This document shows positions 1 through 7,482 of a DNA stretch of 64,000 nt, one piece after another. A program made the position numbers and the translations under genes. How positions within the stretch are numbered: position 1 is the stretch's first letter; the number at the start of each line of letters is the position of its first letter. The DNA is taken from positions 62,001-126,000 of the forward strand of contig NZ_QKYK01000008.1 in assembly GCF_003426815.1 (NCBI RefSeq), read 5' to 3'. This DNA comes from Desertimonas flava. GTDB taxonomy: Bacteria > Actinomycetota > Acidimicrobiia > Acidimicrobiales > Ilumatobacteraceae. Below the pieces are notes generated by a model, which saw only the letters and a list, made by a program, of their open reading frames with translations, was not told the DNA's origin and did no database searches.

Positions 1-86
1 ACGACGGTGCGACGTCGGCGTTCCACCTCGCTCAGGTCGCCGACGTCATGCCAGGTGGACGCCGGAGCAGCGGTCTCGTCAGTCAT
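1..86 (-). CDS. Partial gene start, possible Rieske-type small protein
   Basis: Only the first 28 codons lie in the window; the frame is open at the left edge. The ATG at 86 overlaps the TGA of the upstream ferredoxin gene (ATGA), so it is the third gene of the oxidase-ferredoxin operon. The visible N-terminus contains WHDVGDLSEVERRRR about 12 residues in, which resembles the beginning of Rieske [2Fe-2S] ferredoxins (W-x-DVG-x-L). No cluster ligands are visible in the part shown. The product is therefore a guess; the reading frame itself is well supported by the overlap. Confidence 0.4.
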   Translation of the reverse strand, partial: MTDETAAPASTWHDVGDLSEVERRRRTV

Positions 87-466
87 GCCGTGTCGTCCTC
101 CGACAGCCATCGCTTGGTCAGCCGCTCGCTCGCCGCCGAGGGCAGCGACCGGTCCACGGCCCGCTCGTCGAGCGGCTTCTGGTCCGGATCCCACGTGAGC
201 GCGCAGTCGCCGGAGACGTAGGTCTGGCAGGCGAGGCGCCATCCCTGATCGAGGAGCTCACCCAGGCGATCCCGCTCGCGCCGGCGCGGCGGACTGAGAC
301 TGTCCATCCCCTCGGTGACGTACACCCGGTCGGTGCCGCAGTTGCCGCTCGCGCAACGGAACGGCACGCCGCACTCGTTGCGGATGGCGACGCGGAGCAG
401 GTTGACGTCGTCGCCGTCGGGGAAGTCGACGGCGGCGTTGGTGGTGAGGAACTTGATCGTCGGCAC
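83..466 (-). CDS. [2Fe-2S] ferredoxin-like protein with an altered Cys motif
   Basis: About 127 residues from a GTG at 466, 25 nt after the stop of the diiron-oxidase gene. It begins VPTIKFLTTNAAVDFPDGD, then has the cluster loop NECGVPFRCASGNCGTD and a distal LACQ, the layout of plant-type ferredoxins. It probably passes electrons to the neighbouring oxidase. In the canonical C-x4-C-x2-C-x(n)-C motif the third Cys is Asp here (CASGNC-GT-D). An extra Cys lies six residues before the first and may replace it. No ATG is available in frame, so GTG is chosen; a slightly different start would not touch the domain. The family is likely; whether the cluster is normal is open. Confidence 0.75.
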   Translation of the reverse strand: MPTIKFLTTNAAVDFPDGDDVNLLRVAIRNECGVPFRCASGNCGTDRVYVTEGMDSLSPPRRRERDRLGELLDQGWRLACQTYVSGDCALTWDPDQKPLDERAVDRSLPSAASERLTKRWLSEDDTA

Positions 467-491
467 GGCCGGCGCGTCCGCGACTGCCGGC

Positions 492-1214
492 TCAGCTGGC
501 CGCGGCGGCTTCGAGGTCGGGGGCGACGTACGTGTCGTACAGCGCCTTGGTGTAGGAGAAGCGCATCTCGGCGCCGGCCCGCACGAGGTCGAGGCAACGC
601 TCCTGCAGCTCCGGGGTGTCGGCGTAGTCGAGGACGATCTGGTAACCGCGCTCGCCGTGCACCTCGTCGGACGTGATGTGCAGGTCGAAGAACTCGGCCT
701 CCTCCTCGGTGAAGCCGTAGGTGTCGAGGAGCGGCGGGAGCTGCTTGCGGTAGATGGTCGGCACCTGCGACTCGAGGCCGACGACGAGGGCGGCCGTGGC
801 GACGGCGAAGTGCTCGCGCATGGCGACGGCGTAGCACCAGCCCTGCAGGCCACGGGTGACGGCGTTCATGTTGCGGGGGTCGACGACCCGCTCGCGGGTG
901 GTGCCGCAGGCCTCGGCGAAGCGGATGAGCAGATCGGTGTGGCGGATGTCGGACAGCTCCTCCTCGTACATGTTCTGGAGGAGGAAGTCCTTGGCGTCGG
1001 TGGCGTGGTCGGGGGTGTTGGCGTAGATGTAGCCGAGGTAGTCGGCGAACGGGCCGACGTAGTGGTAATGGTTCTCGGCCCAGCGGGCGAAGTGATGACG
1101 CTGGAGCTCACCGTTCGCCCATGCCAGGCTGAACGATGCGTTCTTGGCCTCACGGCCCTTGATGGCGTCTTCCAGCGCGAGGCGGAAGTCGTCCTTGGAG
1201 AGCAACGCAGACAT
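492..1214 (-). CDS. Heme-oxygenase-like diiron oxidase (PqqC/CADD superfamily)
   Basis: A 240-residue all-helical protein of the iron-containing heme-oxygenase-like oxidase (HDO) superfamily. Candidate metal ligands follow the HDO pattern: Glu in YEEELSDIRH with His92, Glu148 in VGLESQ, and His179/Asp183/His186 in LHITSDEVH. Known members are O2-dependent enzymes that fragment or N-oxygenate amino acids, amines or fatty acids; the substrate here is unknown. ATG at 1214 is chosen because the palindromic operator at 1277-1289 lies just upstream. The ferredoxin gene follows directly and is the natural electron donor. Hydrolase, aldehyde dehydrogenase and peptide-transport genes nearby fit use of an amine or amino-acid derivative (inference). 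Confidence 0.8.
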   Translation of the reverse strand: MSALLSKDDFRLALEDAIKGREAKNASFSLAWANGELQRHHFARWAENHYHYVGPFADYLGYIYANTPDHATDAKDFLLQNMYEEELSDIRHTDLLIRFAEACGTTRERVVDPRNMNAVTRGLQGWCYAVAMREHFAVATAALVVGLESQVPTIYRKQLPPLLDTYGFTEEEAEFFDLHITSDEVHGERGYQIVLDYADTPELQERCLDLVRAGAEMRFSYTKALYDTYVAPDLEAAAAS

Positions 1215-1276
1215 GACGGTGGTCCTTTCGTCGAGCGGCCGGGTCCGGCAGGTCGATCGACCACGCCGGCGCTTTC

Positions 1277-1289
1277 GTATACTGTATAC
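1277..1289. promoter_or_regulatory. Candidate GntR operator 1 in a divergent promoter
   Basis: The odd palindrome GTATACTGTATAC lies between the oxidase gene (leftward) and the NTF2-like gene (rightward). Its right half gives TATACT, a good -10 box, 7 nt before the GTG at 1297, so a bound repressor would block both directions. The same 13-mer recurs with one or two changes at 4443-4455 and, reversed, at 9378-9390. Confidence 0.6.
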
Positions 1290-1302
1290 TTTCTGCGTGG
1301 CG

Positions 1303-1713
1303 ATGCAAGTGGATCTCTCCGTGCGTGATTGGGTGGCGGCCTGGGGCGCCGAGGTGGCGGCCGTCGAGCTGACGGCGGCCCGAGCCCGGTTCGACGATGA
1401 CGTGGTGGGCTTCGGCACCTACGCCGGGGTGGTGCGCGGCATCGACGCCCTGCACGACGACCAGTGGTCGAAGGTGTGGCCGACGATCGCCGACTTCCGG
1501 TTCCTCGTCGACGAGATGGCCACGCTGGTGTCGCCCGACGGCCTCCAGGCCGTAGCCGTGGTGCCGTGGACGTCGACCGGCTTCGACGCCGACGGTGCGG
1601 CGTTCGACCGTCCCGGCCGGGCCACCATCGTGCTGCAACGCGCCGACGCCGAGTCGGCGTGGTCCGGCGTGCACACCCACTTCTCGCTCGTGCCGACGCC
1701 GGCGCGACCGTAG
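1303..1713 (+). CDS. NTF2-like (SnoaL_3-type) protein
   Basis: About 136 residues, a typical length for the SnoaL/NTF2 cone fold. The N-terminal helix WVAAWGAEVAAVEL is followed by strands including VVPWTSTGF, RATIVLQR and a closing WSGVHTHFSLVP, the usual end of SnoaL_3 proteins. Such proteins bind small hydrophobic ligands or act as isomerases or hydrolases; no function can be assigned. A GTG at 1297 in the same frame is an alternative start and would fit leaderless transcription from the TATACT box at 1285-1290. The hydrolase gene downstream is probably co-transcribed. Confidence 0.7.
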   Translation: MQVDLSVRDWVAAWGAEVAAVELTAARARFDDDVVGFGTYAGVVRGIDALHDDQWSKVWPTIADFRFLVDEMATLVSPDGLQAVAVVPWTSTGFDADGAAFDRPGRATIVLQRADAESAWSGVHTHFSLVPTPARP

Positions 1714-1760
1714 GCGCCGACCGGGGGCACGATGTCGGCCAGGGAGACCAGGGACAGCAG

Positions 1761-1787
1761 GAACGCCAGGAACGCCAGGAACGGCAG
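1761..1787 (+). repeat. Three 9-bp tandem units (GAACGCCAG)
   Basis: GAACGCCAG is repeated at 1761, 1770 and 1779 (last copy GAACGGCAG), just before the hydrolase start. Read from an ATG at 1732 it would encode RNARNARNGRD, which looks non-structural and is one reason the later start is preferred for the hydrolase. Confidence 0.7.
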
Positions 1788-1803
1788 GGATGCCGTGGAC
1801 GTG

Positions 1804-3222
1804 ATGGCCGAGCAGTGCACCGGGCGCGGGGCCTCCGGCGTCGTGTGCGCCGCCGCTCCCCTGGCGGCGCAGGCCGGGGCGGCCGCGTTGCGCGACGGAG
1901 GCAACGCCTTCGACGCCGTCGTCGCCGCCGGCCTGGCCGAGACGGTCCTGTTGCCATCGAAGTGCGGCCTCGGCGGCGACCTCGTCGCCATCGCCGTCGT
2001 CGCCGGGGCGGAGTCGCCCACGGCGCTGCTCGCCATCGGAGGCGCACCGGCCGGACTCGCCGCGGTGGCTGCGGACGGAGGGCTGTCCGACACCGGTCCG
2101 ATGTCGGTGGGTCCGCCGGCGGCGCCGCGCGGTCATGCCGCACTGGCCGAGCGCGGGCACCTCGGCTTGCCCCGGCTCACCGCACCGGCCGTCGACCTCG
2201 CTCGGACGGGCTTCCCGTGGGCTGCCGTGAACCATCGCTTGAGCCTCGCCAGCATCGAGTTGCTCCGGCGATGGAACCCCGAGGGCACCGTGTACCTCCC
2301 CGGCGACGCCCCGATCACCCCGGGCACGCTCGTTCGTCTCGACCGGCTCGCCGACGTGCTCGAGGAGTTCGGGCGACGCGGCGGTGGCCTGATGGCCGGA
2401 CCGGTCGGCGACGCCGTCGTGGCGGCCGTCGCCGCTCGTGGCGGCGTGCTGACGGCTGACGACCTCGCCACGGCCCGCGCCGAGTGGGTTCCGTGCGCGT
2501 CGGGCGCGCTCGACGGGCGGACGTTGTGGGCCACACCGGCGCCGACTCACGGTCCGTCGCTGATCGATGCCGTCACCGGTGCCGCCGCCGGCGAGGACAG
2601 CGGCGGCGTGTACCGGCGGGTGCTCCAGGCGATCGGTCGGCGGCGGGCCACGCTCGCCGATCCGTCGGGCACCTCGATCGTCAGTGCCGCGGATCGGGAG
2701 GGCAACGCCGTCGTCGTGATCCATTCGAACTCGTACCCGCGGTTCGGGAGTGGCATCGTGGTCGAGGGCTACGACCTCGTGCTGGCCAACCGGGCCGGCC
2801 GGGGGTTCTCGTCCGACCCCGACCATCCGAACTTCCCGGTCGCCGGCCGCCGACCGGCGACGACACTCCACGCCTGGGCCGTCGCCGACGACGACGGACG
2901 CCCGATGCTCCTCGGCGGCACCCCCGGCGGCGAGAACCAGATGCCCTGGAACGCCCAGATGCTCCAGCAGATCGCCGACGGCGAACGGCGGCCCGGGCAC
3001 CTCGTCACCGCGCCCCGCTGGGAGTGGCTCCCGACCGACGACGGCGTGCGCGTCGAGGATGGTGTCGACGCCGAGACGCTGAGCGCCGTCGCGCCCCGCT
3101 TTGTGTCGGTCCACCGGTGGGGCCTTCCCTCGGCCCAGCAGGTCGTCGCCGTCCCCCGTGACGGTGCGGCCATCGTCGGCGCCGCCGACCCCCGCACCGT
3201 CGGCGCCGCCGTCGGCGTCTGA
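1804..3222 (+). CDS. Gamma-glutamyltransferase-like N-terminal nucleophile hydrolase
   Basis: About 472 residues of the gamma-glutamyltranspeptidase family. The N-terminal part has AAPLAAQAGAAALRDGGNAFDAVVAA and the glycine-rich KCGLGGDLVA typical of the family. The predicted autocatalytic Thr is about residue 290 in DPSGTSIVSAADREGNAV, followed by FGSGIVVEGYDLVLANR. No signal peptide is evident, so it is probably cytosolic. It would hydrolyse or transfer a gamma-glutamyl or similar amide group. ATG at 1804 is chosen; ATG at 1732 would add a repetitive RNARNAR tail. The gene ends 4 bp before a palindromic repeat and faces the MFS gene. Confidence 0.8.
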   Translation: MAEQCTGRGASGVVCAAAPLAAQAGAAALRDGGNAFDAVVAAGLAETVLLPSKCGLGGDLVAIAVVAGAESPTALLAIGGAPAGLAAVAADGGLSDTGPMSVGPPAAPRGHAALAERGHLGLPRLTAPAVDLARTGFPWAAVNHRLSLASIELLRRWNPEGTVYLPGDAPITPGTLVRLDRLADVLEEFGRRGGGLMAGPVGDAVVAAVAARGGVLTADDLATARAEWVPCASGALDGRTLWATPAPTHGPSLIDAVTGAAAGEDSGGVYRRVLQAIGRRRATLADPSGTSIVSAADREGNAVVVIHSNSYPRFGSGIVVEGYDLVLANRAGRGFSSDPDHPNFPVAGRRPATTLHAWAVADDDGRPMLLGGTPGGENQMPWNAQMLQQIADGERRPGHLVTAPRWEWLPTDDGVRVEDGVDAETLSAVAPRFVSVHRWGLPSAQQVVAVPRDGAAIVGAADPRTVGAAVGV

Positions 3223-3226
3223 CTCG

Positions 3227-3267
3227 CGTCGGTAACAGATGGTGCCAGGCACCATCTGTTACCGACG
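3227..3267. repeat. RGTGCC-N-GGCACY palindrome, subfamily B copy 1
   Basis: The left arm GGTAACAGATGGTGCC and its exact complement flank a single central A at 3247. Pairing extends outward to 3227 and 3267, giving 20-bp arms. It sits between two convergent genes. The near-zero loop and lack of a T-run argue against a standard terminator. Confidence 0.9.
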
Positions 3268-3278
3268 GCCGACGGATC

Positions 3279-4439
3279 TCAGTCGGTGGCGGCGACGGCG
3301 CGCACGCGTCGTGGGAGGAGGACGACGAGCAGGAGCGGGCTGACCGACGCGGCCAGCAGCGTCCAGCGCAGGCCGACGGTCTCGCCGATGCGGCCGATGA
3401 GCCAGCCGGCGGCGGCGCCGATGCCGATCTGGGCCGAGCGGAACGCGCCGAGCGACGGCCCGTCGCCGCCGAACTGGTCGACGGCCACGAAGTTGGAGAT
3501 CGGCCCGAGCGAGCTGACCGACCCGGCGAACAGCGCCGCGCACACGTAGGCAGGTGCGCCGGCCGGGAGCAGCACCCAGAGCACGCCGGTGGCGGCGATG
3601 ACGAGGCCCGTGGTGCGCGCGCTGGCGATCGGGCCGCTGCGGTCCATGCCGGCGCCGGACACCAGCTTGGCGACGATCGACAGCACCCGCCCCACGGCGA
3701 GCAGGGCGGCCGCCTGCCCGGCCCGGAGGCCCCACTCGTCGACGGCGAACGTGGTGAGGAACGGGATGGCGCCGTACTGGCACACCGCCGCGATCCCGCC
3801 GATGAACGTGGGCAGGCCGAGAACCGCCTTGCGGGGGAACCGCACGGTGACCGGGTCGCCCGTGGCTGGGGCCAGTCTCAGCGTCAGCGTGGCCACGAAC
3901 GCCGCGCCGGCGAGGCCGGCGGCGCACCAGAACGCCACCCGCCAGCCCTGGGCGGCGCCCAGCGCGCCGAGCAGGGCGGCGACGAGCAGGCCGCCCGAGA
4001 AGGCCACGCCGTAGAGCCCCATCGCCAGGCCCCGTCGCCCGGCACCCGACAGGTAGGGCACGGCCTGGAGACCGGCCGGGAAGTAGAAGCCGGCACCGGC
4101 CCCGAGCAGCACCTGGGCGGCGACGAGCACTCCGAAGCCGTTGGTGATCGCGGCGAGCACGGCACCGGCCACGGTGGCGGCGAGGCCACAGAGCATCAGC
4201 GTTCGGGCCCCGAGCTTGCCGAGCAGGGCGCCGCCGGCGATGTTCGCCACGGCGATCGACAGGGCGAGCAATCCGAAGGCGAGGCCCGACTGCCCTTCGG
4301 AGACGCCGAACTCGGCGCTGATGTCGGGCATCACCGGAGACAGGCCCTGCTCCCCCGCCGTCACGGCGAGGTACGCCAGACAGACCAGGGCGAACGCGGC
4401 CCAGCGCGGTCGGGCGTCGAGAGGCGCAGCCGTCGTCAC
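3279..4439 (-). CDS. MFS transporter
   Basis: About 386 residues with twelve hydrophobic segments, the normal size for a major facilitator. It starts after a short polar tail with RPRWAAFALVCLAYLAV, then GEQGLSPVMPDISAEFGVSEGQSGLAFG and the loop-2 region LLGKLGARTLM. The second half begins near FPRKAVLGLPTFIGG. The substrate is unknown. The GTG at 4439 is chosen because operator 2 (4443-4455) lies immediately upstream; an ATG at 4469 would run through the operator and into the divergent gene. It is probably co-regulated with the divergent dehydrogenase operon and may import or export its substrate. Confidence 0.85.
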   Translation of the reverse strand: MTTAAPLDARPRWAAFALVCLAYLAVTAGEQGLSPVMPDISAEFGVSEGQSGLAFGLLALSIAVANIAGGALLGKLGARTLMLCGLAATVAGAVLAAITNGFGVLVAAQVLLGAGAGFYFPAGLQAVPYLSGAGRRGLAMGLYGVAFSGGLLVAALLGALGAAQGWRVAFWCAAGLAGAAFVATLTLRLAPATGDPVTVRFPRKAVLGLPTFIGGIAAVCQYGAIPFLTTFAVDEWGLRAGQAAALLAVGRVLSIVAKLVSGAGMDRSGPIASARTTGLVIAATGVLWVLLPAGAPAYVCAALFAGSVSSLGPISNFVAVDQFGGDGPSLGAFRSAQIGIGAAAGWLIGRIGETVGLRWTLLAASVSPLLLVVLLPRRVRAVAATD

Positions 4440-4442
4440 TTC

Positions 4443-4455
4443 GGATACTGTATGC
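4443..4455. promoter_or_regulatory. Candidate GntR operator 2
   Basis: GGATACTGTATGC matches operator 1 at 11 of 13 positions and sits between the divergent MFS and OCD genes. It covers the presumed -10 box (GATACT) and the ATG at 4452, so binding would block both genes. Confidence 0.6.
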
Positions 4456-5549
4456 AATTGGTGCTGCATCTCGACGATTCTTCGATCGCGGCCCTGATCG
4501 ACGCCGACGGCGCCGAGCGGGCCGTGTGGAACGCCTTCGCCGCCTGGGGCCGCGGCGAGGCGGCGACCACGCAGCGCAGCCGAGCGACCAGCCCCGGCGG
4601 CATGGCCTCGGCGATGGCCGCCGTGGTCCCGCCCTACTGCGGGGGCAAGGTCTACTCCACGGCGCCCCATCCGGACGGTGGGGCTCCCCGCTTCACGTTC
4701 GTCAACGTGCTGTTCGACACGGCCGGAGCGCTCCTCGCGACGATGGATGGCGGCCTGCTCACCGCCCTGCGCACCCCCGCGATCTCCTCGCTCGCCGTGC
4801 ACCACCTCGCCCGGCCCGGCTCCACGATCGCCGCCGTCATCGGCGCCGGCAACCAGGGTTGGCCACACGTCGAGATGCTCCACCGGGTCCTCCCCGGCCT
4901 CACCGACCTGCGCATCGCGGCGCGACCGGGCTCGGCGGCTGCCGCCCGCCTGACCGCCCGAGCCGTCGCCGCGGGCATCCCGGCTCGCCTCGTCGATCGG
5001 CCGGGCGACGCCGTCGCCGGCGCCCACGTCGTCGTCACGGTGACCAACGCGACGACACCGCTGTTCCCGGCCGACGCGATCGGCGACGACACCCTCGTGT
5101 GCGCCGTCGGCGCCACCAAGTACGACCGTGTCGAGATCCCCGGCGAACTCGTCGCCCGCTGCTCGACGGTCGTGTGCGACGACGTGGCCGGGTCCCGCGT
5201 CGAGTGCGGCGACCTCATCGCCGCCGCCCGCACCGGTCACTTCGACTGGGCGGACGCCGTCGAGCTGCACGCCGTGGCCGCCGGCACGGTCACCCTCCCC
5301 CGGGCGGGCGACGCGCCGGTGCTCTTCGAGAGCCAGGGCGTCGCCGTCGCCGACATCGCCGTGAGCGGCTACGCCTACGACCGCCTGGTCGCCGGCTCGG
5401 TCCACAACGGGACGCCGGGACCCCACACGACCATCCCCACGTTCCCGACCATCGACACCACCACCGTCGACACCACCACCATCGACACCACCACCATCGA
5501 CACCACCACCATCGACACCACCACACCGACCAGGGAGGTCACCACATGA
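4452..5549 (+). CDS. Ornithine cyclodeaminase/mu-crystallin family protein with repetitive tail
   Basis: 365 residues. The family core is intact: GGKVYSTAP, an LLATMDGGLLTALRTPAISSLA segment and the Rossmann dinucleotide motif AAVIGAGNQGWPHVE near residue 135. Such enzymes are NAD(P)-dependent ketimine/imino acid reductases, amino acid dehydrogenases or cyclodeaminases; the exact reaction cannot be read. The last ~30 residues are a pentapeptide repeat (I/V)DTTT from a 15-bp minisatellite, which is not part of the fold. The ATG lies inside operator 2; in-frame GTG at 4461 is an alternative leaderless start. The stop overlaps the next start (ATGA), placing it first in a four-gene operon. Confidence 0.85.
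   Translation: MQLVLHLDDSSIAALIDADGAERAVWNAFAAWGRGEAATTQRSRATSPGGMASAMAAVVPPYCGGKVYSTAPHPDGGAPRFTFVNVLFDTAGALLATMDGGLLTALRTPAISSLAVHHLARPGSTIAAVIGAGNQGWPHVEMLHRVLPGLTDLRIAARPGSAAAARLTARAVAAGIPARLVDRPGDAVAGAHVVVTVTNATTPLFPADAIGDDTLVCAVGATKYDRVEIPGELVARCSTVVCDDVAGSRVECGDLIAAARTGHFDWADAVELHAVAAGTVTLPRAGDAPVLFESQGVAVADIAVSGYAYDRLVAGSVHNGTPGPHTTIPTFPTIDTTTVDTTTIDTTTIDTTTIDTTTPTREVTT
5451..5525 (+). repeat. 15-bp minisatellite, five units
   Basis: Five head-to-tail copies of ATCGACACCACCACC (second copy begins GTC, last ends ACA), exactly in frame at the 3' end of the OCD gene and encoding (I/V)DTTT. Slippage would change the tail length without a frameshift. Confidence 0.95.
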
Positions 5550-6013
5550 TCACGTCGCACCGGCTGTCGCTCGCCGAGGCCGAGATCGCCGTCGACGCCG
5601 CGCTCGCCAAGGCCGACGAGCTCGGCGTCGCGTCCGTCATCTGCGTCTCCGATGCGGCGGGCTGGCCGATCGCCATCAAGCGGCCCGACAACGGCAAGGT
5701 GACCAGCGTGGAGATCGCCATCAACAAGGCGTTCACGGCGGCGTGTCACCGGCGGCCGACGCACACCTACACCAACGCCCAGCCCGGCCAGGAAGCGTTC
5801 GGCATCATGAACATGCACCAGGGCCGCTTCTCGATCTTCGTCGGCGGATGGCCGATCGAGGTCGACGGCGAGGTGGTCGGCGGGATCGGCGTGTCGGGCG
5901 GCCACACGCCCCAGGACATCGCCTGCTGCCAGGCCGGCATCACCGCGCTCATGGAGCACCTCGGCCGCACGCCAGACTTCGCCAAGTGGGACAACTGGGC
6001 GCCCCCCGCATGA
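5546..6013 (+). CDS. GlcG/HbpS-family protein
   Basis: 155 residues, usual length for the GlcG/HbpS (DUF336) family. Characteristic segments are LSLAEAEIAVDAALAKADELG, the middle VEIAINKAFTAAC and the closing DGEVVGGIGVSGGHTPQDIACCQAGI. Members bind haem or cobalamin-like ligands or accompany glycolate and diol oxidation; the role here is unknown. No signal peptide, so cytosolic. It overlaps the OCD gene (ATGA at 5546) and the aldehyde dehydrogenase gene (ATGA at 6010), so the three are translationally coupled. A Shine-Dalgarno GGGAGG precedes the start. Confidence 0.85.
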   Translation: MITSHRLSLAEAEIAVDAALAKADELGVASVICVSDAAGWPIAIKRPDNGKVTSVEIAINKAFTAACHRRPTHTYTNAQPGQEAFGIMNMHQGRFSIFVGGWPIEVDGEVVGGIGVSGGHTPQDIACCQAGITALMEHLGRTPDFAKWDNWAPPA

Positions 6014-7479
6014 CGACGCCGACCACCCTGCCGGCGACGTTCGAGGCGAGCAACATCATCGGCGGCGAGCGCGTCGGCGCGACCGGTGGGGCCACGTTCG
6101 AACGCCGCAACCCGGCCCGATCCAGTGAGCTGGTATCGGTCGCCCCGGCCAGCACTGCCGAGGATGTCCGGGCCGCGGTCGATGCCGCGCTCGACGGCCT
6201 CGCCACGTGGCGTCGCTCGACCCCGACGGCGCGCGCCGATGTGCTGACGCGGGCCTCGCGTCTGCTCGCCGAGCGGACCGGCGACATCGCCGCCGAGATG
6301 GTGGCCGAGGAGGGCAAGCCCCTCGCCGACGCCCGCAACGAGGCCAGCCGGACCCCGAAGAACCTCGAGCTCTACGCCGGCGAGGCCTATCGCCTGACGG
6401 GGGCGACGTTCCCGAGCGACGACACGCCGCTCGTGTACTCGGTGCTCGATCCGGTCGGTGTGGTCGCCGTGATCACGCCGTGGAACTTCCCGCTCAACAT
6501 GGCGTCGCGCAAGATCGCCCCGGCGCTCGCCGCCGGCAACGCCGTCGTCTTCAAGCCCTCGCCGATGACGCCGTGGATGGGCGAACGACTCGCCACGGCG
6601 TTCCTCGACGCCGGCCTGCCACCCGGCGTGCTCAACGTGGTGCACGGCTTCGATGCGGGTGCCCACCTCGTGGCCGACCAGCGCGTCGGCGCGATCACGT
6701 TCACCGGCTCGACCGCCGTCGGCCGGCGCATCCACGACACGGCGCGCCTCGGCCAGCGCCTCCAGTTGGAGCTCGGCGGCAAGAACCCCGTGGTCGTGCT
6801 CGAGGACGCCGACATCGATGCCGCGGCCGACGTGGTGGCACGGTCGTCGTTCTCGCTCACCGGTCAGGCCTGCACGGGCGCCGGACGGATCCTCGTGCAC
6901 GAGTCGATCCACGACCAGCTCGTCGACGCCGTCATCGCCAGGGCCGAGCGCCACGTGCTCGGCGCCGGGGAGACCGAGGGCGTGACGATGGGCCCGCTCA
7001 TCGACGAGAGCGCGCTCGACGCCATGGGTGCCGCGGTGTCCACTGCCGTGGGCGACGGCGCGACCGTCGTCACCGGTGGGCAGCGGGCGGCAGGGACGGG
7101 CCTCGACGACGGCTGGTTCTTCCCACCCACCGTGCTCGTCGACGTCGCCCCCGGCTCGGCTCTGGCGACGCAGGAGGTCTTCGGGCCGGTGATCGGCGTC
7201 GAGCGGATCGGCTCGCTCGACGAGGCGATCGCATCGGCCAACGCTGTCGAGTACGGCCTGTCGGCGGCGATCTGCACCCGATCGCTCACGGCCGCGCAGC
7301 GCTTCGCCGCCGAGGTGGAGGCGGGCATGGTGCGCGTCAACCGGCCGACGGTCGGCGCCGCGTTCAATGCCCCGTTCGGCGGCATCAAGCAGTCGGGGAC
7401 GGCGACGCACCGGGAACAGCTCGGCCCGACGGTGATGGACTTCTACACGGTCAGCCGGACCGTCTGGCTCGGAGGCTGA
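6010..7479 (+). CDS. NAD(P)-dependent aldehyde dehydrogenase
   Basis: 489 residues, standard ALDH superfamily length. It carries PWNFPLN, FTGSTAVGR, the general base Glu254 in LELGGKNP and the nucleophile Cys288 in GQACTGAGRI, followed by QEVFGPV and PFGGIKQSG. It should oxidise an aldehyde to the acid. Within the operon it probably handles an aldehyde produced by the oxidase or the OCD/SDR steps; overall similarity is to succinate-semialdehyde and related dehydrogenases, but specificity cannot be told. The start overlaps the GlcG-like stop and the SDR gene follows after 3 nt. Confidence 0.92.
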   Translation: MTTPTTLPATFEASNIIGGERVGATGGATFERRNPARSSELVSVAPASTAEDVRAAVDAALDGLATWRRSTPTARADVLTRASRLLAERTGDIAAEMVAEEGKPLADARNEASRTPKNLELYAGEAYRLTGATFPSDDTPLVYSVLDPVGVVAVITPWNFPLNMASRKIAPALAAGNAVVFKPSPMTPWMGERLATAFLDAGLPPGVLNVVHGFDAGAHLVADQRVGAITFTGSTAVGRRIHDTARLGQRLQLELGGKNPVVVLEDADIDAAADVVARSSFSLTGQACTGAGRILVHESIHDQLVDAVIARAERHVLGAGETEGVTMGPLIDESALDAMGAAVSTAVGDGATVVTGGQRAAGTGLDDGWFFPPTVLVDVAPGSALATQEVFGPVIGVERIGSLDEAIASANAVEYGLSAAICTRSLTAAQRFAAEVEAGMVRVNRPTVGAAFNAPFGGIKQSGTATHREQLGPTVMDFYTVSRTVWLGG

Positions 7480-7482
7480 TCG

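Noticed and set aside
1150-3255. Long leftward open frame opposite the hydrolase gene
   Set aside because: Antisense shadow of a high-GC gene; no domain, and its start lies within the palindrome.
3227-3267. Intergenic palindrome as an intrinsic terminator
   Set aside because: No T-run on either strand, one-base centre, and family members occur between divergent starts and inside genes.
5451-5525. Tandem repeats as a CRISPR array
   Set aside because: Units are 15 bp and contiguous with no spacers, and in frame with the gene.
4526-6013. Long Arg/His-rich open frame across the OCD and GlcG-like genes
   Set aside because: An overlapping-frame shadow; composition is typical of shifted high-GC coding sequence and both real genes have clear families.
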